Assembly (NCBI RefSeq): GCF_037078405.1
Contig: NZ_JAYMGZ010000003.1
Location: 496,001-560,000 of the forward strand
DNA from: Haloarcula sp. DT43
GTDB taxonomy: Archaea > Halobacteriota > Halobacteria > Halobacteriales > Haloarculaceae
DNA: 64,000 bases
Reading direction: 5' to 3'
A program made the translations under genes and the position numbers. Each line of letters opens with the position of its first letter. Position 1 is the first letter of the stretch. This document shows positions 43,743-51,566 of the stretch, piece by piece. The notes under the pieces were generated by a model, which was not told where the DNA came from, did not search any database, and saw nothing but the letters and a program-made list of their open reading frames with translations.

Positions 43743-44816
43743 CTGGAGGAACTCGCTGAAGCCTTCAACTCGTGGTACTCCTCAGACGACGACCGGGACA
43801 ATCCACCCGGATACCGCAAACGCAATTACTACGACGACCAAGGCTGCCGCGTCCACGAAGAACACCCGCGCAGCACGGTTACGTGGAAGCAGAAGGGCAT
43901 CCGACACGACCCGAAACACAATCGCGTCCGCCTCAGCAAAAGCGCGAATCACAAAAACCACCCACGGGACCGCGATTACATCCTCGTCGAATACGAGACG
44001 CGACCCGGCATCTCGGTCGAGAACCTACAACAGGTTCGTGCCGTCTACGACAACGCGAAGGAACGCTGGGAACTCCACCTCGTCTGCAAAGACGAGATTG
44101 AGACGCCAGACGCACCCGGAGAGGAGACCGCTGGCATCGACCTCGGTATCTCGAATTTCGCCGCTGTCGCCTACAGTACGGAAGAGGCCGAACTATACCC
44201 GGGTAATCGGTTGAAACAGGACGGCTACTACTTCCCGAAGGAGGTTGCCAAGTGTGACGACAGTGGTGGCGAGAGGGCGACACGGCTGCACCGGAAGTGG
44301 TCTGAGCGCCGCCGGCATTTCTTCCACTCCCTCGCCAAGCACATCGTCCAGCGGTGTGTGGAGAAGAGCGTTGGCCGGGTCAACGTCGGAGATTTGAGTA
44401 GCGTGCGTCAGGATGAGAACGGTCAGGCGAAGAACTGGGGACAGCACGGCAACCTTGACCTACACGGGTGGGCGTTCGACCGCTTCACCTCGATTCTCGA
44501 ATATAAGGCGAAGGCCGAGGGGATCGAGGTCGTGGAAGTGGACGAAGGTGACACATCGAAGACGTGTGCTGTGTGCGGGAAAGAAGACGATGGGCAGCGT
44601 GTTGAGCGTGGCTTGTACGTTTGTGAGGAGTGTGACGCAGCGTTCAACGCGGACCTAAATGGAGCGGAGAGCATCCGTCTCGACATCAACGACAGCGCAA
44701 GTAACTCCGAGTCCACGTCTAGGGATAGGAGTACCGGCTGTGTGGCACAGCCCTCGACACACTTGTTCGACCGCGAGAGCGGGACGTTCAACACGAGAGA
44801 GCAAGTCGTGTCGTAG
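43743..44816 (+). pseudogene. tnpB: IS1341-type TnpB lacking its N-terminus
   Basis: About 357 codons of uninterrupted TnpB, from LEELAEAFNSWYSSDDDR to the stop, with no start codon at its head. Downstream parts are intact: the RuvC-I Asp in TAGIDLGISNFAAVAY, LHRKWSERRRHFFHSLAKHI, the acidic RuvC-II region VEVDEGDTSKTCAVCG, the four-cysteine zinc finger (CAVC and CEEC) and the RuvC-III Asp in NADLNGAESI. Roughly the first 85-100 residues are gone. TnpB is the RNA-guided nuclease of IS200/IS605 elements; without its WED/REC N-terminus this one should be inactive, though a TTG at 44211 could start a fragment. The 3' side still carries the element's hairpin end. Confidence 0.85.
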
Positions 44817-44878
44817 ACCGGCAAATATCCCAACTGCGGTACGGGAAGCCCCGCCGTTTGCGGCGGGGAGGATGTCAC
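44817..44878 (+). ncRNA. Right end of the TnpB element with omega-RNA-type hairpin
   Basis: Just after the tnpB stop the sequence has a perfect 8-bp stem: CCCCGCCG (44849-44856) and CGGCGGGG (44861-44868) with loop TTTG, followed by AGGATGTCAC. In IS200/IS605-type elements the transcript reaching through the right end is the guide (omega/re) RNA, whose 3' bases copy the flanking target. The guide-like flank would begin just past the element end near 44878. The hairpin is seen; the RNA role is from the family. 44879-45173 has no gene. Confidence 0.5.
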
Positions 44879-45173
44879 GCTTACGAGCGAGTCGGGTCGT
44901 TCGGTAGATCGCTGATCAGAGAAGTCGCTCGATCTCTCACCTGAGTCAGTAGTCACCTCTGATGACTGCTTGATGTTCTCCAGTGGTCGGAGTTCAGGAA
45001 CGGAGAGATTCTCGTTGTGCATTTGTTTGACAAGGTGGTGTCTCTTGTCTCCAGATACAGTATCCGACTCTAATCTACGAATGGAGTTTGAGACTACAGT
45101 AGATTTGGCGGCGCTGTGATACGGTATTCGACAGATATGTTCAGGGCGAAGACTGCGGACTCAATAGTCTTGG

Positions 45174-45848
45174 TCAGGCAACCGCACTCGTCCCTTCTGG
45201 GCTGGAATCTCCGAGACGCCCTTCGATGCGGCCTAGAATGAAATCAAGAGAGATTGCCAGCAACGCCCCGGGTACTGCTCCAGCGACAACTTGTGGCATA
45301 TTGAATAGATTGATTCCACTGATGACCCAGACTCCGAGTCCTCCACCGCCAATAAAGAAAGCGAGATACGCGGTTCCGACATTGATGATGGTGCTGGTCC
45401 GAATCCCCGCGAAAATGACCGGGAGTGCTAACGGGAGTTCGATCTGTGTCAGACGCTCGTTTCGCGTCATACCCATGCCCCGGGCAGCATCGATAACACC
45501 ATCTTCGACGCTTTCGATGCCAGCGATTGTGTTCGTCAACACTGGCAACAGGGCATAAATAAAGAGTGCCACCACAGACGGAAGGTAGCCTAATCCGAGG
45601 ATTGGGAATGCCAATGCGATGATCGCCAGTGGTGGTATTGTCTGGGCGACGTTCCCCAGCGACAGGATTGTTCCCTTCGCACGCTCGTACCGGGTGGCGA
45701 TAACACCCAGCGGCACGGCAACGGCAATTGCAACCACTTCTGAAATCAATACTAGTAACAGGTGTCGCTGGAGTAGCCCCCGGAAAGTTGAAGCGTTACT
45801 GCTCAAGTATTGCATTCCATCGATAAATGTGCTAGCGATACCAGCCAT
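45174..45848 (-). CDS. Osmoprotectant/choline-type ABC transporter permease (OpuCB/D-like)
   Basis: 224 residues, about six helices, with the binding-protein-dependent permease signature near the middle (EDGVIDAARGMGMTRNERLT, the EAA loop contacting the ATPase). LLVLISEVVAIAVAVPLGVI and NVGTAYLAFFIGGGGLGVWV match the OpuCB/ProW-type family for betaine, choline or carnitine import. Its ATG abuts the stop of the ATPase gene. First-strand order is substrate-binding protein, permease, ATPase, permease, all minus strand, so one operon 48518 to 45174. Confidence 0.88.
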   Translation of the reverse strand: MAGIASTFIDGMQYLSSNASTFRGLLQRHLLLVLISEVVAIAVAVPLGVIATRYERAKGTILSLGNVAQTIPPLAIIALAFPILGLGYLPSVVALFIYALLPVLTNTIAGIESVEDGVIDAARGMGMTRNERLTQIELPLALPVIFAGIRTSTIINVGTAYLAFFIGGGGLGVWVISGINLFNMPQVVAGAVPGALLAISLDFILGRIEGRLGDSSPEGTSAVA

Positions 45849-46853
45849 TTAGCTCCCTCCAGTCTTATCTGGGTGGAAGTAGTCCCGAATATGCCGCTCA
45901 GAGATGGTTCCAATGACATCGTTGTCGCCGACAACTGGAAGTTCGACAGTATCAGTAGCTAGTAGTCGTGAAAGTGCAGTCTTGAGGGTCGCATCTGCGG
46001 CGACGGCAGGTGGTCCGTCACCGCCGTCGGCGGCAACGTGGAGAGATTCGGTATCGGCGACATCACTCTTTCCTGCGTCTACGGGTTCCATCACTTCTGA
46101 GACCAGAGTGATATCCAACTGCTTGAATGTCTGATTATCGCCGATAAAGTCCTCAACAAACTCCGTAGCCGGGTTCGCTAGGATGTTCTGTGGCGTGTCG
46201 TACTGTACAACCTCCCCGACATTGTAGATCGCAATTTTGTCACCCATTTTGAGCGCTTCGTCGATACTGTGTGTCACGAACAAGATGGTGGTATTGATTC
46301 GTGATTGGATGTCGAGGAACTCATTCTGCAGACGCTCTCGAGTGATAGGGTCAAGCGCACCGAAAGGTTCGTCCATCAGTAGGACATCGGGATCGGCCGC
46401 GAGCGCCCGAGCAACGCCAATCCGTTGGCGCTGGCCACCCGATAGTTCATCGGGGAAACTCTCGCGATAGTCCTCAGGCGACAGACCCATCAGTTCTAAG
46501 AGTTCATCTACACGGTTGTCGATGCGTTCTTGCTCCCAGTCTTCCAGATCGGGTACCGTCGCAACGTTCTCGGCCACCGTCAGATGATCAAATAACCCGA
46601 TCTCCTGAATAACGTACCCAACGTCCCGACGGAGTTCGATCTTATCCAACTCTTGATTGTTGACGCCGTTGACATACACCGTTCCCTCGGTGGGGTCTTC
46701 CAGGCGGTTGACCAGTTTCATCGTCGTGGTCTTCCCACACCCTGACGGACCGACGAGTACAGTTGTGGTCCCCTCCTCAACGCTGAAACTGATATCTTCG
46801 ATTGCAACTGTGCCGTCGCGATACTGTTTCATGACGTTCTCGAATTCAATCAT
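45849..46853 (-). CDS. Osmoprotectant-type ABC transporter ATPase with CBS domain (OpuCA/ProV-like)
   Basis: 334 residues from the ATG at 46853, which overlaps the previous stop by four bases. Walker A is VGPSGCGKTTTMKL, the signature LSGGQRQRIGVARAL, Walker B VLLMDEPFGALD, and the switch histidine follows in TILFVTHSID. QEIGLFDHLTVAENV is typical of the OpuCA/ProV subgroup. The last 80 residues include a CBS motif (LPVVGDNDVIGTISERHIRD) with which such transporters sense ionic strength or c-di-AMP. It drives import of a quaternary amine or similar solute. Confidence 0.9.
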   Translation of the reverse strand: MIEFENVMKQYRDGTVAIEDISFSVEEGTTTVLVGPSGCGKTTTMKLVNRLEDPTEGTVYVNGVNNQELDKIELRRDVGYVIQEIGLFDHLTVAENVATVPDLEDWEQERIDNRVDELLELMGLSPEDYRESFPDELSGGQRQRIGVARALAADPDVLLMDEPFGALDPITRERLQNEFLDIQSRINTTILFVTHSIDEALKMGDKIAIYNVGEVVQYDTPQNILANPATEFVEDFIGDNQTFKQLDITLVSEVMEPVDAGKSDVADTESLHVAADGGDGPPAVAADATLKTALSRLLATDTVELPVVGDNDVIGTISERHIRDYFHPDKTGGS

Positions 46854-47566
46854 GGGAGTGCCCTCCTGCATAGTTGGGTGCTGAGCCGTGCGTTGATTTC
46901 TTCGCCGTTGCGGAGTCGAAGGAGTTGTTCGATAGTGGCGATTCCATAGTCTGATGCGAGTGCCAGCGCTGAGACGACGATTGTGGCGACGACCGTCATC
47001 ACCGGGTTCGCCTCGCGGATTCCCTGAAAGATGAGCGCCCCAAGACCACCTGCGCCAACGAATGCACCGACGGCAGCGACGCCCACGACGATAACAACGG
47101 CGTTTCTGACCCCGGCAAGGATAATGGGGAGTGCCTTGGGTATCTGAATCCGGAGGAGCCGCTGGCCGCGTGTCATCCCGAGCCCTCTCCCCGCCTGGAT
47201 GGTTGACTCTTCAATACCGGTAAGACCAACGTATGTGTTCCTGATCACCGGTAACTGTGAGTACAACACCAGAGTGAAGACGACGGGTGGGCTCCCAATA
47301 CCCAGAAACGGGATTAGGAGACCGAACGCAGCTAAACTTGGAATCGTCATGGCGATGCCAGCTAACCACAAAACAGCAGTCGCTGCGCGCTCGTTATAGG
47401 TGATCCCAATCCCCAACGCGACCGCAATCGGCACAGCAATGGCAACTGTTTGTGCGGTTATGAGTACGTGTTCGATGAGAAGCGTCAACAGCTCGCCGAA
47501 GTTCTCCTGAATAAACGTGAGGTACGCTCCCACCGAGACCATCGGAACGACGTTACCGGCGGTCAT
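46850..47566 (-). CDS. Osmoprotectant-type ABC transporter permease (second)
   Basis: 238 residues from the ATG at 47566 (the frame is open to 47677, but that part lies inside the preceding gene). The EAA loop EESTIQAGRGLGMTRGQRLL and IPKALPIILAGVRNAVVIVV are diagnostic. VGAFVGAGGLGALIFQGI is shared with the OpuC family. It pairs with the permease at 45174 as the two membrane subunits. Its stop overlaps the ATPase start; its start is just before the end of the binding-protein gene. Confidence 0.88.
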   Translation of the reverse strand: MTAGNVVPMVSVGAYLTFIQENFGELLTLLIEHVLITAQTVAIAVPIAVALGIGITYNERAATAVLWLAGIAMTIPSLAAFGLLIPFLGIGSPPVVFTLVLYSQLPVIRNTYVGLTGIEESTIQAGRGLGMTRGQRLLRIQIPKALPIILAGVRNAVVIVVGVAAVGAFVGAGGLGALIFQGIREANPVMTVVATIVVSALALASDYGIATIEQLLRLRNGEEINARLSTQLCRRALP

Positions 47567-47570
47567 TGTT

Positions 47571-48518
47571 TCAGATGATCCCCTCAGTCTCGAGAAAGTC
47601 TCTGGCCACGGCTTGGACTTCTTCACCGTCGTTGGAGATACGAGCGTTGAGTTCGATGACTTTCGATTCACTGTCAAGTGAGCGCATTGGTTCGTTCAAT
47701 GCTTCTTCGATCTCTGGCGCTTCCGATAGCGACTCGGAGTTGACCAGTGGCGCAGGATTGTACGGCAAAAAGAAGTTCTCATCGTCTTCGAGTGTGACAA
47801 GGTCGTACTGCCGAATCTTTGGGTTCGTGGTGAACACCATCCCTGCCTCGGCCTCCCCTTCGCCGAGAACCTGGTAGGTCAAGTTTGCTCCGATCTTCCT
47901 GATATTGACATCAGAGACGGCGTCAGAGAACCCGTACGCGTCCACGAGACCGGGCCATCCATCGGACCGTTCAGCAAATTCGGGACCAAGGACGACCGTG
48001 ATATCTGTATTCCCGCTGCTGAGATATTCAGCAAAGCCACTAATCGTATCGAGCCCAGTCTCCTCTTGGAACCCGGGCCGCAGGGCGATGGAATAGGTGT
48101 TGTTGAACTGTGCCCGTTCGAGATACGAGAGATTATGCTCTTCTGCCAGATCTTGTTTGGCAACTTCATACGCTTCTTGGGGAGACTCCGGTTTTTCGGT
48201 GTGTTTTGGTGGAATCGTCGCGTATGCTCCCCCAGTGTAGAGGTGATATAAATCGACCTCTTGGTTCTTGACGGCTTGGAAGCACTGCTGGGAGCCTCCT
48301 AAGCCAATCTCGTCTTCGATTGTATAATCGGTGTTTGCCCTCAGCGATTCGTATCCGAGGTATCCCATCAACTTCGCCTCGGTCCACTGCATTGATGCAG
48401 CGGTGATGCTGGTCGAGTTGCTGCCACTGAGCGAACTACACCCAGCGATGGACCCGATGATGGCTGACCCACCGGTGACTCCACTCGCTTTAAGCAGGCT
48501 TCTGCGTGTGAGTGTCAT
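47571..48518 (-). CDS. Osmoprotectant-type ABC transporter substrate-binding lipoprotein
   Basis: 315 residues from the ATG at 48518. The N-terminus is a Tat lipoprotein signal: TRRSLLKASGV, a hydrophobic stretch and the lipobox IAGC. The mature part is OpuAC/OsmX-like: LYHLYTGGAYATIPPKH (the loop around the substrate), YSIALRPGFQEETGLDTISG, and AEAGMVFTTNPKIRQYDLVT. It would collect a choline/betaine-like ligand outside the cell and hand it to the two permeases. First gene of the operon, divergent from the IclR gene. Confidence 0.86.
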   Translation of the reverse strand: MTLTRRSLLKASGVTGGSAIIGSIAGCSSLSGSNSTSITAASMQWTEAKLMGYLGYESLRANTDYTIEDEIGLGGSQQCFQAVKNQEVDLYHLYTGGAYATIPPKHTEKPESPQEAYEVAKQDLAEEHNLSYLERAQFNNTYSIALRPGFQEETGLDTISGFAEYLSSGNTDITVVLGPEFAERSDGWPGLVDAYGFSDAVSDVNIRKIGANLTYQVLGEGEAEAGMVFTTNPKIRQYDLVTLEDDENFFLPYNPAPLVNSESLSEAPEIEEALNEPMRSLDSESKVIELNARISNDGEEVQAVARDFLETEGII

Positions 48519-48600
48519 ACTCACCCTAAGATTTAGGGGCTTTTACTTAATGTTTGGTGAATTTACAGTATTTTCGACACAAGCTGCCAGCAGATTGGTG

Positions 48601-48644
48601 GATAACAGCGAAGGGCATTTTCAGAAGCAGTGTATTCTGTTATC
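48601..48644. promoter_or_regulatory. Inverted repeat between the ABC operon and iclR-type gene
   Basis: GATAACAG (48601-48608) and CTGTTATC (48637-48644) are exact reverse complements 28 bases apart in the 166-base divergent spacer. The right arm is about 41 bases before the regulator's ATG. Regulators of the IclR family bind such spaced palindromes and control both themselves and their divergent neighbours, so this is the likeliest operator in the window. The ABC side has an AT-rich TTTTACTTAA (48541-48550) near position -27. Confidence 0.5.
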
Positions 48645-48684
48645 GAGAACAATGTTTTTGTAATATCGATGTCTCCTCACGCGT

Positions 48685-49458
48685 ATGCCTCACGAAGCAC
48701 ACAAACCTGTGAAAGCGGTTCTGACAACGAACAAAATAATAGAAACGCTGGATGAGCTGGAGGGCGCGCGTGTAGTCGAGATTGCAGAGCGGGTAGATCG
48801 ATCACAGAGCGTTGTTCATAACCACCTAAGCACGCTCAGAGAACTCGAATACGTTGTAAAGTCTGGTAAAGAATATCAGTTGACGCTCCGGTTTCTGGGC
48901 CTAGGCGAACGTGTGCGTCATCGTATTCCGTTGTATGAGGCCGCTCATCCAGAGGTACAGAAGCTAGCTCAACAGACTGGAGAGTTGATTACGCTTCTAG
49001 TGGAAGAGCACGGTCAGGGGATTTATCTGGATATTGGACAGGGGAGTAAAGATATCCAGTACCCCGCGATTCCGGGAGTTCGAACGCATCTCCACTGTTC
49101 TGCCGTCGGCAAGGTGATTCTTGCACACCTCTCCGAGGAGGAGCGCGAAACGATTCTACAAACGCATGGGTTACCGGAACAGACTCCACAGACGATCACG
49201 GATCGTGATTCGCTGGATGACGAACTCGAAATAATTCGAGACCAAGACTTAGCGTTTGATAGGGAGGAGTTCCGCACCGGGCTCAAATCTGTTGGTGCAC
49301 CGATTACGGGTCAAAACGGGGAGGTGCTCGGTGCACTCAGCATTGCTGGTCCCGCTAACAGGATGGCTGTGGATCGGTTGGAAGGCGAGTTGGCTGCGGA
49401 ATTACGGCAATCGATTAATGTGATTGAATTGAATGTCAACGAACCGAATGTCCGCTGA
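48685..49458 (+). CDS. IclR-family transcriptional regulator
   Basis: 257 residues. The N-terminal winged helix is VLTTNKIIETLDELEGARVV and RSQSVVHNHLSTLRELEYVV; the C-terminal effector domain has LDIGQGSKDIQYPAIPG, HCSAVGKVILAHLSEEERE and GLKSVGAPITGQNGEVLGALS. These are the signature blocks of the IclR superfamily, which senses small carbon compounds. It is divergent from the ABC operon and probably controls it, and perhaps the Rieske/amidohydrolase/ALDH genes beyond it as well. Confidence 0.93.
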   Translation: MPHEAHKPVKAVLTTNKIIETLDELEGARVVEIAERVDRSQSVVHNHLSTLRELEYVVKSGKEYQLTLRFLGLGERVRHRIPLYEAAHPEVQKLAQQTGELITLLVEEHGQGIYLDIGQGSKDIQYPAIPGVRTHLHCSAVGKVILAHLSEEERETILQTHGLPEQTPQTITDRDSLDDELEIIRDQDLAFDREEFRTGLKSVGAPITGQNGEVLGALSIAGPANRMAVDRLEGELAAELRQSINVIELNVNEPNVR

Positions 49459-49495
49459 ATCTAAAGCGCCTCTGACCTGTGAGGAGTCGCCATCT

Positions 49496-49861
49496 TCACA
49501 GAGAGACGATTACTTCGCCATCGTTGACTTCTACCGGGTGTGACGGCAGTTTCGTCCCCTCTTTTGAGAGACACTCTCCCGTTGGAATGTCGTATTCCCA
49601 GCCATGCCACGGACAATTGAGGACCTCACCCTCTTTGCACCACTGGAGGTCTGTTTGGAGGTCATCTCTATCGAACTCCGCGGTACTGGTACCCGTAACG
49701 CTGCCTTCGCAGGCCGGTCCGCCCTGGTGGAGACACCAGTTCGTGTACGCGCGAAATTCACCATCAATCCGGAACAGCGCGACTTCACGTCCTTCAAGTT
49801 CGATCAGCTTTCGATCCCCGTCGTCGAGTTCTTCTACCGTGGCTACTGTATGGTCATTCAT
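49496..49861 (-). CDS. Rieske-type [2Fe-2S] ferredoxin
   Basis: 121 residues. The two cluster motifs are perfect: Cys43/His45 in NWCLHQGGP and Cys83/His86 in CPWHGWEYD. No hydroxylase domain follows, so it is a stand-alone ferredoxin that would pass electrons to a partner oxygenase. It lies two bases after the amidohydrolase stop, so both are one operon. A Rieske ferredoxin plus amidohydrolase plus aldehyde dehydrogenase fits breakdown of an aromatic or heterocyclic compound, but no oxygenase is seen in the window. Confidence 0.92.
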   Translation of the reverse strand: MNDHTVATVEELDDGDRKLIELEGREVALFRIDGEFRAYTNWCLHQGGPACEGSVTGTSTAEFDRDDLQTDLQWCKEGEVLNCPWHGWEYDIPTGECLSKEGTKLPSHPVEVNDGEVIVSL

Positions 49862-49863
49862 TG

Positions 49864-50937
49864 TTACACTGAGAGGCCGAACGCTTCAACTGGCGTCTCG
49901 TACAGGATCTTCTGTCGCTCCGCATCGGTGAAGTAGTGCTGTAGGTATTTATCGAGTTCTTCGAGATGATCGAAGTCCCAGTGTGGATAGTCAGTCGCGA
50001 ACATCAGCATGTCAGCTCCAAGCGTCTCGATCATCCGCTTCATGTCGTCGGATGTATTTGGCTCGCCCAGCGGCTGTGACCCAATATAGAACTGGTCTCG
50101 GAGGTACTCTTCTGGTGATTTTTCAAGGAGTGGCACCTCGCTGCGCCGCATTCTATAGATTTTGTTCATCCGGTGCATCATATACGGCACCCACCCGATT
50201 CCGGCTTCCAAGAAAACAAAATTGAGATCAGGGAATTTCGCAGGCACACCCTCGCCCAATAAACTCGACATCGTAGCCATCTGTTGCCACGGGTGGCCGA
50301 GAGTCTGTACCTCAAAGTAATTATTGAACCCTTTGTTGTGGTGTGGAAAGTCGAACATAAATTCGTCTCCATTGCCGTGGAAGACCACCGGGAGGTCGTT
50401 ATCCTCGGCGGCTCTGTAGATCGGATCATTTGCGGGATCACCAAGGGGCGGATACTCGCCGCTCGTCCCGATATAGATCCCAACAATCCCGTCCTCGTTA
50501 CTCAGACGGTCAATCTCAGCCGCGGCCTCCTCTGGTTTTTGCGTTGCGACTGCCGCGAGACCTAAGAAGTCATAGTCATCTAAAAATTGATCCAGTAGTA
50601 GATCGTTGTACGCCCGCATCAGGCTCATAGCCAAGTCTGGCTGTGGGAACTTCCCCAGCGGCTCAAACGTATTGATTATCGGGTAGTCGATATCAAAGTC
50701 AGACTGGAATTGCTGGACGTCCTCGGGACCGGTGAAGGTGGAGAAGTGGTCGTCAATCTTGCCACCCATTCGTTGATCCCAACTGCTAGAGGGAAACATC
50801 GCATGGGGCGAATCAGTGATACTGGAACGATACGGCTCCTCAAGGTATTTTGCGACGGTTTCTTCCTCGACCGTGATATGCACGTCCGTGTCAACGACAG
50901 TAGTATCCGCTAACGCGTGGGACTTTGCTTGTGACAT
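49864..50937 (-). CDS. Amidohydrolase family 2 (ACMSD/decarboxylase-like) enzyme
   Basis: 357 residues. The barrel landmarks are VVDTDVHITVEE (metal-binding D-x-H start), VVFHGNGDEFMFDFPHHNKG, KFPDLNFVFLEAGIGWVPYM, and MFATDYPHWDFD (the catalytic aspartate). This is the amidohydrolase-2 family that includes ACMSD, resorcylate decarboxylase and related C-C bond enzymes. It heads the two-gene operon with the Rieske ferredoxin. The reaction cannot be fixed; decarboxylation or hydrolysis of an aromatic-ring product would fit the context. Confidence 0.88.
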   Translation of the reverse strand: MSQAKSHALADTTVVDTDVHITVEEETVAKYLEEPYRSSITDSPHAMFPSSSWDQRMGGKIDDHFSTFTGPEDVQQFQSDFDIDYPIINTFEPLGKFPQPDLAMSLMRAYNDLLLDQFLDDYDFLGLAAVATQKPEEAAAEIDRLSNEDGIVGIYIGTSGEYPPLGDPANDPIYRAAEDNDLPVVFHGNGDEFMFDFPHHNKGFNNYFEVQTLGHPWQQMATMSSLLGEGVPAKFPDLNFVFLEAGIGWVPYMMHRMNKIYRMRRSEVPLLEKSPEEYLRDQFYIGSQPLGEPNTSDDMKRMIETLGADMLMFATDYPHWDFDHLEELDKYLQHYFTDAERQKILYETPVEAFGLSV

Positions 50938-51208
50938 CCAGTAGTCATATTCACAGTGGCCATATAATATTTTTTCTCAGTTAGTGATGATTCCATAATA
51001 ACGATTTCAGACTGGTCTCGTTCTCCGTTCCCAGTGCGGGGTCGTGACAAAGAGATCACAGAGGCGACCCACTGTTCGGAATGGGGTAACTACGACGGGC
51101 TCTGTCGGTTCGTGTCTCTCGGTTGAGTCGAACTCACTGTGTTTCGTGATAATCTCGACGAAAGTAGTCGCAAAAACTAACTTACGTGCTATTTGACCCT
51201 GTCATGTG

Positions 51209-51523
51209 ATGTCACAGGAGCGACCTCAGTGGTGGCAAAAGAACGCCGCGCTTCGAGAACGTATGGGTCTGCCGGAGTACGAACCGTCACGACTCACCGA
51301 CGGGACTTACGTTCACGAGATTATCGATAAAATCGAAGCCGAGTACGGTGTCCAGGTCAAACTTATCAGCGAAGATCCAGGCCACCCTAGCGTCTGGGTG
51401 TTCCGTCTTGATGGGACGGACTGTGTGGGGGTCGAACGGCATCGGGACGAGAAGGGAAACAACGTCTACCAGATCAGCGCCAGTGAATTACGCGATCAGA
51501 TCGTCTCGGTGATAGAATCATAA
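51209..51523 (+). CDS. 104-residue hypothetical protein
   Basis: Begins at the ATG at 51209 (a GTG one codon before is also possible). Highly charged: the start RPQWWQKNAALRERMGLPEY is followed by a predicted alpha/beta region (VHEIIDKIEAEYGVQVKLIS) and a beta hairpin (WVFRLDGTDCVGVERHRDEK). One cysteine, no membrane segment or signal peptide. The fold resembles small alpha-beta proteins of unknown function that are common in haloarchaea, and no family is recognised. It interrupts the minus-strand catabolic genes, so it may be a separate insertion. Confidence 0.65.
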   Translation: MSQERPQWWQKNAALRERMGLPEYEPSRLTDGTYVHEIIDKIEAEYGVQVKLISEDPGHPSVWVFRLDGTDCVGVERHRDEKGNNVYQISASELRDQIVSVIES

Positions 51524-51566
51524 TACTGTCCTCACTCGACGAGTCCGCTTACATTGTTGTGGGGTC

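Noticed and set aside
32569-44816. One TnpB gene split by an 11-kb insertion
   Set aside because: The two fragments overlap in the protein (EELSDAFQSWFD versus EELAEAFNSWYS) with different residues, so they belong to different TnpB genes.
44211-44816. An independent short TnpB-derived protein starting at a TTG
   Set aside because: The frame continues without a stop far upstream into recognisable TnpB sequence, so this is part of the headless gene; a real internal start has no supporting signal.
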